A DNA stretch of 64,000 bases from Agarophyton chilense (lineage: Eukaryota; Rhodophyta; Florideophyceae; Gracilariales; Gracilariaceae), in the NCBI GenBank assembly GCA_030374765.1, contig JARGXX010000129.1, forward strand, positions 744,001-808,000. Direction: 5' to 3'. Both the position numbers and the translations under genes were made by a program. How positions within the stretch are numbered: position 1 is the first letter of the stretch; every line of letters starts with the position of its first letter. Of the stretch, positions 1 to 11,259 are shown piece by piece. The notes under the pieces are model-generated. The model saw only the letters and a list, made by a program, of their open reading frames with translations. It had not been told where the DNA came from and made no database searches.

Positions 1-952
1 ACGCGGACCAGATGTAGGAGACCGCCGGTGGGAGCTCCACAGGGAAACCACGAGGACTCTCGATCGCCGCCCAATGCTCCGGAATACCGATGTAGCGCCC
101 GAAGCGCGCGTTCCGCCGGATGCGGTCAATCTCGATCATTTGATACGGCACCAAATAGCCCAAACGTGATCGAGTACGACGTTCCCAACGGGGATAATCC
201 CAATAGAGAATGTCACACTTTCGAAGGATGCGGAACTCCGCATGGAGAATAGGTTGTTGAAAGCAGAGAGCTGCATCAAGCACAACGCACACAGCGCGCC
301 AACCGCTAACATCGACTTCAACGAGTGTCTCGATATACGAGTAACCTTCACCGTTGGTACGGGCTTTCCAGGTATCTAGTTCCCAGTCCTGCGGGATGAG
401 AACCGTACTGATGAATCGGCGAAGATGCTGGTAAATCAGCTTGGTGAACCGCGTACGGGCTTCGGACAAGGTTTCTGTTGAATATCGCGCAATCGCGTTG
501 TCTGGCTAAGAAATATGGCTCGCCCAGTCGTCGCTATAATTCGCGTGTTCCGTAATACCGTCAGGGAAGTACCCACCGTGTACATACTGTTGTATCAACG
601 CGTCATCGCGGATAGCAACTGGATCAAACCAGGGCGCTTGCGCGAAAAGTTCAACGTTGTCGAGAGGATCTCGCCCATAGCAATCCGCAGGGTGCGGGTA
701 GCTCCGCTGAGCACGGCGAGAAGGAGCTCGAATCACACCCGCAGAGGCGACGTAAGCCCCGTTCGGCATCGGAGCCACGGTTGTCTGAGGTAACGGTACC
801 GACCAGAATCCGGTGTACGGTGTGGGGAACGAACGGTATGGACCGAGTTGAGCAGTAGGCTGCGACGCATAACCAGCAGTGTTGGACGGAGCCCCATAAG
901 GCACGCCCTCATAGGAGGGCTGGAACGGGTTGGAACCGGCGTTCGGATCCAT
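1..952 (-). pseudogene. aORF copy 1: accessory protein of chromodomain gypsy element (partial)
   Basis: Frame opens at Met 952 and stays open to the window edge except for one TAG at 506-508. The N-terminal ~100 residues are Pro/Gly/Tyr/Ser-rich and probably disordered. The segment around QAPWFDPVAIRDDALIQQYV matches RAPWFHPTAVRDEELLSQYV of the aORF at 60989. Past the stop, the same frame gives PILHAEFRI, GYLVPYQ and VELPPAVSYI, which match PLLRAEFRY, GYFVPYQ and IELPPVFTYL there. It is therefore the same gene family, with the C-terminal half outside the window. No known domain is recognised and the function is unknown. A polypurine tract and an LTR lie just beyond its 5' end, so it sits between pol (to the left, outside) and the 3' LTR, antisense to pol. 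The TAG may be a decay mutation or a readthrough stop; I favour decay. Confidence 0.75.
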
Positions 953-1110
953 CGCGAGAGATCGAGCTTAAGAGCGCTGAGGAACGGAATGCTGTTGAGA
1001 ACTGTAAGAGTTGGTCGGGCGGCGAGGAATTCGTGATCACGATGAGTACCCGGAACACCGGTCCGACTGCGCATAAACGCTTCTTGCGTCCCCAATGGTT
1101 CGCGCCTAAC

Positions 1111-1120
1111 GAGGGGGGTG
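1111..1120 (+). other. Polypurine tract (plus-strand primer) of aORF-bearing element
   Basis: GAGGGGGGTG lies immediately 5' of the LTR start TGTAGTAT. A purine run abutting the 3' LTR primes plus-strand synthesis in LTR retrotransposons. It indicates that the element to the left is transcribed on the + strand, so the aORF at 1-952 is antisense. A matching G-run borders the LTR of element D at 60892. Confidence 0.65.
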
Positions 1121-1836
1121 TGTAGTATTCTACTATGTCGGGGAATCCGATAGGGTGGTTTTTCGCGAATTCGCGGTTGGAACTCATGAGTGAGTGTTAT
1201 CATTAGCATTGTGATATGAATCGGCATCCCGCATAGGATGCCTAGAGGCAAAATGTCTTAGTGGAACACCTGGCTTCATGGGTCAAGTGGCTTACCACAG
1301 CGCGCGCATAGTTGCGACCCTTCCTAGGGGAATGCCATATTGGCAACGGCGCATGTAGTGGCGATCCATGTGGCTGGTTTTACTACCGTTTGTAGAAGTA
1401 AGTTCATTAGGGACCATACTTATATAGTGGTTTGGCTAAGTGGCTGACCACTGGGTATTATTTATATATTTATTTGGGCACTCACCCTAGTACACAGTAT
1501 ATAGTGTACCAGAGGTGAGCGCCGACTCCAAGTAAAGGAGACAACATGGGCATCATGACTATTCTGTTCCTCGCTTAGGATTCCTTAACCGGAGATCCGG
1601 ACGAGCTATAATAGATAGTCAGCCCCCAACCACTTCACGAGCCGTCTCGTACTTACGTCCCATCAACGTTTTACAGTTGCACTGTTCACCCTCGCTGGCG
1701 ACTAGTGGCCTTACACCCCACTTCCAGCTCGCTGGTTTTGTAGCTCTACCACCCCTTTTACTTCGCCGCAAGCGACCCATCGGCAGTCCGAACGCTGTCG
1801 CAGGTGTCTGCTCTCTCCGTTAGAGCGGATACTACA
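1121..1836 (+). repeat. Long terminal repeat, 716 bp
   Basis: It starts TGTAGTAT and ends ATACTACA, a perfect 8-bp terminal inverted repeat with the TG...CA ends of an LTR. A polypurine tract abuts the left end and an 18-nt primer-binding site begins two bases beyond the right end, so both borders are supported independently. A TATA-like TTATATAG lies near 1420. Having a 3'-end context on the left and a 5'-end context on the right means that two tandem copies share it, or that recombination joined two elements here. Confidence 0.8.
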
Positions 1837-1838
1837 AG

Positions 1839-1856
1839 TGGTCTCCCGACTTAGAA
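1839..1856 (+). other. tRNA primer-binding site (PBS)
   Basis: TGGTCTCCCGACTTAGAA starts with the TGG that pairs with a tRNA CCA end and has the usual 18-nt length. The identical 18 bases occur in reverse orientation at 48632-48649 next to the LTR of element C, while the flanking bases differ. That is the pattern expected of a primer site kept by function. I could not identify the tRNA. Confidence 0.75.
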
Positions 1857-2110
1857 CCACTGTGGTCAGCTGCACTGAACAATTCGTTCCTGGAACATGG
1901 AATCGATATCGATACTTGGAAGAAGTGGAATCACTACAGTTATTGTTTATCAAACCACCTCCGACAATTGCGGAATTCATCGTGGTTGAACACGTGGTCG
2001 GGAAGTCGATGACACACGATTTTCTCAAGGTCTTTGCTTGTTTAATGAGCAGCAGAGCTAGAAGGGGTAAAAGATATATTTCGTATGACTGTAACGGCGT
2101 CATCCAGGTT

Positions 2111-2975
2111 TAGATGGAATCTGCGGGAAGGTTGAAGGAGCTTCTTGATGGAGGAAGTTGGGCAGGTCTTTGAGCGAGTGTCTGTAAGATGTTCTTCAAA
2201 CTCAACGACTCCTTCATTGATCTTTCTCTTGGTTCCCGAAAGCTTCGACTTCGTCATATTGAGATTATCACCCTCGAAAGCTTAAGGTCAGACTTCGATA
2301 GAATGTCACAGAGGTTGTCAACAGACTCCTATAACTTCAAAAGGTGGACTTGGTGCTGGGTATCCCCAATTTTGCTTTCATTTCTCACGAAGGCTTCGGT
2401 GAGGGAGATAAGTTGTGGTTTTGCATTGGTCCACGTCACCTTACTCAAAGATGAATTGTTGAGTAGCGTTATTGCCAGAACTTCTCCAACCTAAGATGAG
2501 GATGAGAGTGCACCATGCGTGAGTTGATCGGCAGCCAAGCCGCGGAAACGTGATATGAAGCTACCCAGAGGCTCATCCTTGCGCCCACGGCAGTTTGTAA
2601 CATGATTGAAAGAAGAAATCAAACGAGAAACAACAGCAATTGGAAGACTGACTGCGACAAATACATCGATTTGGCATACCGCTTTCACTTGGTCCTCTTG
2701 CTTGTAGTCAACAATTTTTTTTCCTGGGCTTCTTCGACCACGGATTTCTGAACACTAGGTTCAGCTCTGTCGTGCAGCTGTAGGCCTAGAGTTGCAAAGA
2801 TTATTTGGTAAAGGCGATCGGTACCCTTCTTCGCAGCAGTAGAAATAATATCTACCAATTGACATTCGTTGGGGCGCCATTCTTGTAGATCCTTGGTCGG
2901 ATCAAAATTTGGGAGATCTGTCGGATTGAAAGACATAACAGCTCCTGACGCTGTTCCAATCATTATGGGAAGCAA
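2111..2975 (-). pseudogene. Ty1/copia-like gag fragment, decayed
   Basis: The first piece (2685-2975) reads FNPTDLPNFDP...LQEW, then a frameshift leads to 2491-2688 with DEPLGSFISRFRGLAADQL, followed after a stop by a stretch containing AITLLNNSSLSKVTW. This order (an N-terminal segment with a conserved W, then a 'fixed set of residues + RF..L' helix, then a leucine-rich helix) resembles the gag (UBN2-like) region of Ty1/copia retrotransposons. Several stops and at least one frameshift make it non-functional. No protease, integrase or RT follows, so it is a fragment. The assignment rests on weak local resemblance. Confidence 0.4.
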
Positions 2976-3583
2976 TCGTAATCAGGGCGGGAGGGCTGTT
3001 TGGTTCAAGTGTAGTATGCACTTGCAAAGCGCGTCGTCGAATCGGGGAAAGTCCAGTGCGCACCAAGTGTACCCCTATATCCTCTCCGTCCCCAGTGTCT
3101 CAGGGAGGAGCAAGGGTGAGGTTTTGTAACAGCACCGGCGGCATTTTGCCAGGTGGCAAGCGTGTATTGCACATAAAAGGCAGGAATTTTGAGTTCACTT
3201 CATTGTTGGACATACTCTTCAGGGAAAAAAGGGTTGAATGAGGGCCGTTCTACGAGTTGATTCAACTGAAAAACGTGAACAGCAATCTTTTTTTTGAGTC
3301 AACCAATAGAGAGTATCCACGTTTCTCCGAGTAGTTTCCAACTCATCATCATGTAGGCACTGCTTGTTTCCGTCTACCGTCCAAAAAAGGGTGAAATCTG
3401 AAAAATGTTTGCTTTGGAAACCATCCTTCTTTTTCTAATAACTTTAAGAATATCCAGTCCTTTTTCTACCTGTTGAGCTACAGTTGTTCGTTTCACTGAG
3501 AAGAAAAAAAATATGTGCAAAAGACGCCAGTTTCGAAATGACAAGCACTGGTAGCAGATAAGATCCTAGTTGAATCCAAAATT
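2976..3583. other. No gene recognised
   Basis: Only short open stretches and A/T-rich sequence are present. I see no coding signal or repeat structure here. Confidence 0.5.
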
Positions 3584-3933
3584 TTGTTCAGCATCAGTCA
3601 CATGACAACACGCATTTGCGCTGGCTTTAACTTTCCTCGCGACTATTTGATTTCTATCCTCTTCACAATGGCTCCATCCATGCGCCAACAAACAAGCCGA
3701 TTCAGGAAATGCAGAGAAACGGCAGAAAAACGCCTAAAACCCCTGAAGACCGAAACAAACAAGTCTGCGTCACCGATAGTGCAACACAAACGAACCATAG
3801 TTGTTCCACTATAAATTACCTCAAGAACCTACTGGTCACCAAACAGATGCGCAAGCTTAAAAATCAGTTGGTACTTAGCTCTTTCTCGTACGTCGAGGGT
3901 ACTCGAGTGCTTACTGATGATAAATAGGAGCTT
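3584..3933 (+). pseudogene. Possible 5' part of the pogo-like element interrupted by gypsy A
   Basis: Two overlapping short frames (3584-3814 and 3709-3927) encode Lys/Arg/Thr-rich peptides directly left of element A. Because gypsy A carries a target duplication and the pogo transposase relic begins right after it, this stretch is probably the leader or N-terminal part of the same DNA transposon. No helix-turn-helix motif can be recognised, so the call rests on position only. Confidence 0.25.
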
Positions 3934-4401
3934 TGTGGCACGCCACGACTCCGAAGGATAGTACACCGGAACGTTCAGTTGAATGGATGTGTCGAAGGGA
4001 ATTGCGGACGTCGGAGACCGCAATGAGGACGAGCGAAAGCGCAGAGGCTGCGGCAATCAAAGGCCTTGCCTGCTGTAGGCGGAAGGCAACACCCTCAGCG
4101 GTGTGAGGGTTCAAGTGCGCGTGAGCAGGCCAAGAGATGGTTTGGTAATGTGTCGACTGCCCTCGTTCAAGGCTGCCGAATGTATAAGGCGGGCGATGGT
4201 ATTTATTGTAAAAGGAAGGAGCAAACTGTAGGCGGCGTCTCATCGGCGAAGGTCCGATAAATCGGAGCCAGCGCATCGCCGGCGTATCGGTTGCGAGCGC
4301 ATCGGGCGCTGCCGCATCGGGATACCGATTAGCGTGTCAGTCGGCAATCTAGGGCTGACCGTGATCGTGCGTGGGGGTCAAGCAGGCGCTAGCGTGCAAC
4401 A
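3934..4401 (-). repeat. 3' LTR of gypsy A (468 bp)
   Basis: It begins TGTGGCACGCC and ends GTGCAACA on the + strand, an imperfect inverted terminal repeat. It is nearly identical to 9168-9635. Since the element runs on the minus strand this is the 3' LTR. Mismatches to the other copy are seen around 4077, 4150, 4267, 4290 and 4335-4350. Confidence 0.9.
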
Positions 4402-4647
4402 GTGCCCCCATGAGCGCAACGGCTTTGTTTAGCTGTAGTGCTCAGGCAGATATGCCTAGCTGGCGCATTGTTGACGCTGCAAGCTTCTTTTTCTTGCAAG
4501 TTGCGAGAACAGCGCGCATCATCTCAGGAATATCAGTGTGTATAACGGAGGCGAGCTGCCATGTCCAGTCACGCTCGTCAGGAAGTCCATTCCAGACGAC
4601 TCGAAGCCAAATACCATCTTTGTCTTTGCAGATGTCTACGATTTTGT

Positions 4648-7600
4648 CTATGACTTCGTATCGAGATTCGGTTTTATCGGCAAGTTCTCGATCATTTCTT
4701 GAGGAACCTGTGTTCCGTGCAATGCGTCTTTGTACGGGATTAAACGGGTTACGTGGGCTTTTTCAATTCTTCCGTTTGAAAGGGGACTGATTGAATAGAC
4801 CAGTGGACTGTGAACAGTGGTGATGCGGCATGGGCCGTGCCACTTGAAGCGCATTTTGTGTCCTCGGTCGGCTGCATGGCGCACGAGAACAAAATCTCCG
4901 ACTGAAAACGATGGGGAAATGATATTTGTTGCAGCGTTGTGCCTGGCAATGGCGTGCTCGCGGCTCTTAAAGTTTCGGTTTGAGACCTCTTTGTGCATCT
5001 GTTTGAGAGAGGATTGGAGCTCTTCGATCCTGAGAAGTTGTATGGCACGAGCTTGCGTAACAGTCTTGGCGTTGAGGTGATCTAAAGAGGGCGGCAGAAC
5101 GCGAAGAATTTGGTGCTTTGGTCGAATTCCAGTCATGACTTCAAGAGGGCTTCGTACGATTCCATTTGAATTGCGGCCGAGACGCTCCAATCCAGTTTCG
5201 TTCAGCGCTGTTGCGATAGCGGGTAGAACGGATGGCCAGTCTTGGGGTCCTAGCTTCAGTTTTGCCAACATTGCTATCATGGAAGAAAGAACAGAGCGCA
5301 TGACGGACTCTACGGTTCCATTGATCCAGGGCGAGTATGCGAGGGTTAAGTTGTGGCGGATCCCATGGGTAGAGGAGAGATGCTCCAGTACCTGATTCTT
5401 GAAATGCGATCCCTGATCGGAAACCCATACATCAGGTGCTGTGAAAATCCGTGTCCAACGAGCAAGGACCGAGGCTGCATGTTTGCAATCGGCTGTTGGG
5501 GAAGGATTGAGCCATACATAGCCACTGAGATCATCTTTGACGACCAGGGCGTACTTGTGATCGTTGTCGCTTTGCCCAAGAAAAACATAGTCAAAATGTA
5601 TAATTTCGTTTGCCTTGGTAGCATGTAGCGTCGTGGATAGCGGACGCGGTACTTTGTGGCCACTTTTGGATGTAACGCAGAGTAAGCAAGCAGCCACGAA
5701 ATCACGAACATCTTCGCGCTGATCAGTCCAGAAGATTTCCGTCCGAAGGGCCTGCCAAGTGGAGTCTCCACTGCGATGACCGGCAGTCCCCGCGTGTGCG
5801 ATGGTGAGAAGTCGAAGCTTGAGGTGAATAGCGTCGTCTGGTATCCAAGTTGCTCCGTGTACAGAGAGGATCTGGGAATCCTGGAGCGTTGCTGCTTTCG
5901 GAGCTGTAGTTTTGTGCTTTTTCTGGACATCCAAGATTTCGCTGATATCGGGCCACTGGAATTCAGGGTCATCTGGGGACATTGTGACTCCGCCAAAAGG
6001 TATCACCGGAGCCACTCGTCGAATGACAGGAGGTTTTCGATACCCGCGCATCCAGCGTGTCATGATGTCTGCCCAGACGTTCGAGTCACCGGGAATGTGT
6101 TCGATGCGGTAGTTAAAGGCGCTGAGGTAAAGGGCCCAGCGAATGACTTTAAGTACTTTGTGGCGTCCTAAAGAAGGCTCCATTAATACAGGGTTGAAAA
6201 CAAAGAGCAGATTGCGGTGGTCTGTGAAAACGCGGATGGTTTGGTCACAAGCAAGCATGAAATCAAGCTTTCGGAAGGTTTGAACGACTGCGTAGGCCTC
6301 ACTTTCATATGTAGACCAGTGTTCTTCACGCATTGAAAACGGTGGGCTAATAAACGCCAATGGTTCATGCGTTTGGACTCGAAGCTGCTTATTGAGCTCA
6401 TCAGGATAACACTGCGTGACCGCTGCAGCCCAGTGCTTATCTGAGGCGTCCGTGTAAATGCACAGCGACAAATTTGGGTTGCGATGTGCCAGACAAGTAG
6501 CCTCTCGTATTTGGGCTCGCAAGTCATTGAAGGCGTTCAGATGATGTTCATTCCAGCCTAATTCTTCTAGCGAGATTCGTGCGATAGCCTTCTTTTTACG
6601 ACATCCTCCTGCCTTGGCGTAGGCTTTTTCAAGCAATTTGCGAAGTGGGCTGACACGCTCAGGGAAACGCGGGATGCTGGAGGATATCCAGGTAGCCCCG
6701 TGTACGTACTGGGACAGTTCTCCTGCCGAACGCAGCGGCTTGCTGTTGGTAAGGCCAGCTATGTTCTTCGGGTGAAATCGGACACCTTGCGAATCGATGA
6801 TTCGACCACACCAAGCGACTTCGGAAAGAAAGAAATCAGACTTTGGTAAGGAAACAACGAGACGGCGCTTGCGGCAGATCTCAAAAAAACGCCGCAAGGT
6901 GCAGAGAAGTTTGGCTTCGTTCGGTGCAAAAAGCATAAAATCGTCGAGCCAGGCCTTAAGGTTGGTTCGAAGCTCATTGAAACTTTGCTCAACCTTTTCC
7001 TAAAAGTTGGCTGCTGAATTGCAACCACCTTGTGTTGTCTGAGTTGGCTTGACGACGCCTTCTGGGGTCGAGAAAGCGAATAATGGCTGACTCTCCGGGT
7101 GTGAAGGCGCTTGCCAGTAGCCACTACAGAAATCAATAGCAGCAAAGGCAGCAGCGCCACGCGTGTCGGCGAGTTAGGCTTCGATGTTCGGCATAGGCCA
7201 GAAAGTCGGTCTGGTTACCGCGTTGATGGAGCGATAGTCAACGGTGAGGCGATAGAGAGCCGGCGGTTTCTTGGGGACGACGAGAGGTGCCGATACCCAT
7301 TCGGGCGACGACGCCTTCTTGACAAAACCGAGTCGGAAGAGTTCGCGAACATAGCGTGTCAAAAATTCACGCTTAGGTTTCGCATAACGCCGCTGTTTGG
7401 CACGGTGAGGGACAACATTTGGTTTGAGCGTGATTTTGAGAGGTTCTATGTCAGCGAGTTTGCCTGCGTCCAACCTCATTCTAATGATGTCACTATATTC
7501 GCGAAGCAACATGTCGAGTTTGTGACAGCCGTTTTCTGACATTCCGTGTTTTTTGGCTTCCTCCAGCTTTGAGAGTATCACGCTTTCCTTTTCTGCTAGG

Positions 7601-9141
7601 TTTTCGGGGCCAAGATCCAACCAACCGTCGTCAGCATTCAGATCGGCGTCTTCTATACCGCCGTCGGCGTGGTAAACCCCATCGATGATGCGACCAATCC
7701 GGCTGGTTCCAAAGTCACATTTATTTCCAAGAATAGAGGAAACGTCTACAGAGCCGCCAAACCGATCGGCTGCGGCTTGCATTACTTTTTGGCAATCGAA
7801 GCCTAGTGCCCCCAAAAGTGGGCGGCTTAGCAAAGGTTCGTCGACAATTTGAGGGGTAACAAGCCATCGGAGGTTTCGCAGAACAAGAGCGGATCCGTGT
7901 CGGATGTGTAGCTCGGTGTCAATAGTAGCTGCGTGAGTACATTCGATTATGGTAGGCGAACCGTCCGGATTCTTTGCAGCCATTTCGAATTTGCGGGGAG
8001 GGACGAGCTTGACTACAGAAGCGTCGACGCCAGCCTTCCGTGCCCTTTCCAGGGTAGAGGTATCCATTAGGGTTGCAGCCGAACCGATGTCGGCGCAGAC
8101 GGTGGTGCGGAACTTTTCGTCGAGCGTGGCCGTCAAGAGAACGGTGGAGTCTTTGGCTTGACAAAGGGGATTGTTTGTGCGCTTGACTCCTTCTTTCTTC
8201 ACACTACTTAGCTCTTCGAAAAGTTTGTCCTTTTCCTCTTTCGGACAATCGCGACAGTCTTTAAGAAAATGGCGCTACCCTTTTTCTTTGTGGGGTGGAT
8301 AGGGACAGATTGGTTTCTGATTCGACGACTTCGATTTCGTGATAGGAACTTGAGAATCTTTCTGCTGCTTTCTCTGTGGCCCAGATTCGGAGCCCTTACT
8401 AACAGCGTAGGCTTGACAATTTATCGCTTCTTGTGTAAGAATCTTGATAAATGCCCTAACGAAGCTCTCCAAAGACTCGTCATACTCAAGTCGTTTATGC
8501 ATCTCCTTTCTGAGCGCTTCAGGCTGAAGGCGGGCACAGAGAAGGCGAACGGATTTATTGGGGTTTTAATCCGGAAAAGTGCCACATCCTACCGACTCGA
8601 GACGTTCTAGAAAATCTGCGCAGTATGTGGCTATCCTTGCTTCAGGATCAAAAATCTTCGTCGGCATCGAAAATCCGTTCAGCGCAGATTCGATGATTGT
8701 TGGATCGAAAGCTTCGGATTCCGTTCGTTTGACCAATGACTCTACGAATGTTTTGATGACGTCATCTGTCAGGTCTTTGAACGACTGGGTGTTTGGTGCC
8801 AACTTCTCAAACTTTCCAATATAGTGGAGAGATTTAAGCAACGAACGGTCGAAGCTGGCCTTATACGGAAGAACTTCAAGCGAGGGCACCTGAGACTGCT
8901 TTGCAGTGACTTCCAACTCGTACCGCTCGCACTCTTTGAGAAATCTGGCGACTTTAACCGGATCGACCGAGCGCAAAATCGGTGCTGAGATTGGCGCAAA
9001 CATGGTGACAGCTCTAGACGGGGACGAAGATGCGAATTCGGCGTCGTTGGCCATTTCGTGATGTTTTTTGGCTCGACGCTTCGTGGTTTGGAGAGGTGAG
9101 CGTAACGGCGAACTAGAAGGTGCCTTGGCGCGCGTGTTCAT
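4648..9141 (-). pseudogene. gag-pol polyprotein of gypsy A, four in-frame stops
   Basis: One continuous frame of about 1,497 codons, with no frameshift but four stops: 8566-8568, 8275-8277, 7174-7176 and 7000-7002. In order: gag (from Met 9141), a degenerate zinc-knuckle-like Cys/His stretch near 8275, an aspartic protease with ADIGSAATLM, reverse transcriptase with WLDD, RNase H with YTDASDKHW, an integrase zinc domain (H...H...C..C, ~5670-5760), the integrase core with HFDYVFLG, VSDQGSHFKN and NGTVE, and a C-terminal segment around KWHGPCRI. The longest intact part is 4648-6936. The stop at 7000 falls where related RTs usually have Gln. The gag ATG lies only about 26 nt from the LTR. The element cannot make an intact polyprotein unless the stops are read through. 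Confidence 0.9.
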
Positions 9142-9167
9142 CCGCGGAATGAGCAGTTAGAAATTTC

Positions 9168-9635
9168 TGTGGCACGCCACGACTCCGAAGGATAGTACAC
9201 CGGAACGTTCAGTTGAATGGATGTGTCGAAGGGAATTGCGGACGTCGGAGACCGCAATGAGGACGAGCGAAAGCGCAGAGGCTGCGGCAATCAAAGGCCT
9301 TGCCTGCGGTAGGCGGAAGGCAACACCCTCAGCGGTGTGAGGGTTCAAGTGCGCGTGAGCAGGCCAAGAGATGGTTTGGTAATGTGCTGACTGCCCTCGT
9401 TCAAGGCTGCCGAATGTATAAGGCGGGCGATGGTATTTATTGTAAAAGGAAGGAGCAAACTGTAGGCGGCGTCTCATCGGCGAAGGTCCGATAAATCGGA
9501 GCCAGTGCATCGCCGGCGTATCGGTTGAGAGCGCATCGGGCGCTGCCGCATCGGGATACCGATTAGCTTGTCGGTCGGCAGTCTAGGGCTGACCGTGATC
9601 GTGCGTGGGGGTCAAGCAGGCGCTAGCGTGCAACA
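9168..9635 (-). repeat. 5' LTR of gypsy A (468 bp)
   Basis: Direct repeat of 3934-4401 with the same TGTGGCAC...GTGCAACA ends. On the minus strand it precedes gag, so it is the promoter-bearing 5' LTR. No TGG-type primer site follows it: the leader reads GAAATTTCTAACTGC. Confidence 0.9.
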
Positions 9636-9639
9636 GCTT

Positions 9640-11259
9640 CTTGTGTGCAAAATCAATGAAGCTGCAAAACTTAGGATTTGCAGTAGACAACTAAACCTTG
9701 CCCTATATTATGGCTTTGGTGGCTGCCAAAGATAGAAAAGGATACAAAAATGTATTACATTCAGATGATGCATTGAGATCGTTTCGAAGCTTAACCCCTG
9801 ACCTGAGTTACAGAAAATTCTATCCTAAAGATTTTTTCGCGATCGAAGGAGAGAATGATGCGCACATTAAGTCATTCTTTGATGTTGTAGAAGACCCTGG
9901 AAATAAAGATGCGGCCCTTCTTGATGATGCAAATCGAGTATGGAACATGGATGAAACTGCCGTGGACGCCATATGGGGTAAAGCAGTCAAAACGTATGGC
10001 TCTTCTAGCTCCAAACATGGAGTTTACCGAGTCGCACAAAAAACGCAAGGCGTGGAAAGGCACATAAAAGCAGTTATTTTGTGCTCCCCTTCAGGTTTAA
10101 AAGCCTCCCCTTCTATATTTTGGCTGGGAAGAAGGTCATAAAACGATGGAATTAGCCACAGCCTGCGGTATACAACAAGAGTTCGGCCATTTGTCTCCTT
10201 TTCCAAAGACCGATTTGGATGCCACAAGATGCTGTTGCAAAGTTCACAGATTTAGGATCGATGAAACGTGGGATACTTGAGGTTTTTATGATGCACGTCA
10301 AGAACATTGTTCGCAAATACGTACCTGATTATCAAAAGTACTTGTTAACAATGAACAGCCACTATTCCAGAAACGGAATACGACGGGCTTTAGAATGTGA
10401 GAAGAATAACTGCCTTCCTGTCATCAAACCAGCCAATACATCACATATTCTATAGCCTTGTGATCACAGGATAAACAAAACAGTCAAGACGTCTATTCGA
10501 TTCGTCAGAGACCACGTAAATCGCTCCGCTGTTCCCGAAACCCGAACTCCCCGCTTGAACCTGGTCTGCGAGGTTTATGCCTACACCACGATAACAGATC
10601 CAGTTATAAGAGCATCATTTGAAAGTACAGGCCTCCATTTCTTTCGACAATCGTTTGCGAACTCTTTTATGTTGCTAACACTTTCCGGAAAACAGCGGAT
10701 GATGCTTGCACTGTTGCTCTTCCAAAAGTATATATCTTTTGCAGAAAAAGTATACAGTGTGCAAAAAAGGAGACCGGAATCAGCTGTGTTGCAGAAAGCG
10801 CAAGAAAAATTCAACAGCTCATATAGGGGGGTGAATAAGGTCAGGAATCTGACGTTGCTTGTCGAAAATGCGGACACTGTTCATAACATTTTGAAGCGCA
10901 ATATTATCCCCCTGAAGACAGAAAAAGAGCTTTTAATAGATGTCGAGAGACACGCGACCATGGCATCATATGACTGCGGGGCTCCGGCGGAATACAAACC
11001 CATGGGACACATGTTACGCGAACGTGAATACTGAGAAGCCCATAAACGTGAGAAACTTCATTTGAATGACATCGCTGCGCGGACACGACTAGCGGGAACA
11101 AAAGAGGAGCAGCAGCAGATGGCCGAAGCCCGTAAACAGAAGGATATTGAAGTATCCAGGCGTAAGACACAAATTGCAAAGAAGAGGGATGCAATGTTTA
11201 TTAAACGGATTGCAGGCGCTAGGATTCGGAGTTTGAATATTGTGAATCACAGGAGGTAG
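9640..11259 (+). pseudogene. pogo/Tc1-mariner-superfamily DDE transposase relic
   Basis: Open pieces at 9698-10141, 10219-10455, 10555-11034 and 11062-11259 together make a DDE_1-type transposase. The first catalytic block VWNMDETAV is intact. The second, normally an Asp followed by Gly-His-Ser, reads TMNSHYSRNG, so the catalytic Asp is Asn. The third region reads NTSHIL, then a TAG where the family has Gln, then PCD. A helical Lys/Arg-rich tail (EEQQQMAEARKQKD) closes the protein. These changes and several frame breaks mean it is inactive. The 5' part was separated from it by gypsy A. The superfamily call is sound; the exact family (Fot, Tigger or pogo) is open. Confidence 0.75.

Larger units (their letters stand above)
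3934..9635 (-). mobile_element. Ty3/gypsy element A, complete, minus-oriented
   Basis: Two direct LTRs (3934-4401 and 9168-9635) flank one gag-pol gene on the minus strand. The 4-bp sequence GCTT occurs at 3930-3933 and 9636-9639, consistent with a target-site duplication. By eye the LTRs differ at only about eight of 468 positions, so the insertion is fairly recent. It landed in a pogo-like DNA transposon. The pol style (WLDD at the RT active site, no chromodomain, one fused gag-pol frame) recalls gypsy elements described from oomycetes and related protists, and it differs clearly from elements C and D here. Confidence 0.9.

Noticed and set aside
136..351. Short minus-strand ORF with a signal-peptide-like hydrophobic start.
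   Set aside because: It lies in another frame inside aORF copy 1, whose frame is supported by homology with copy 3.
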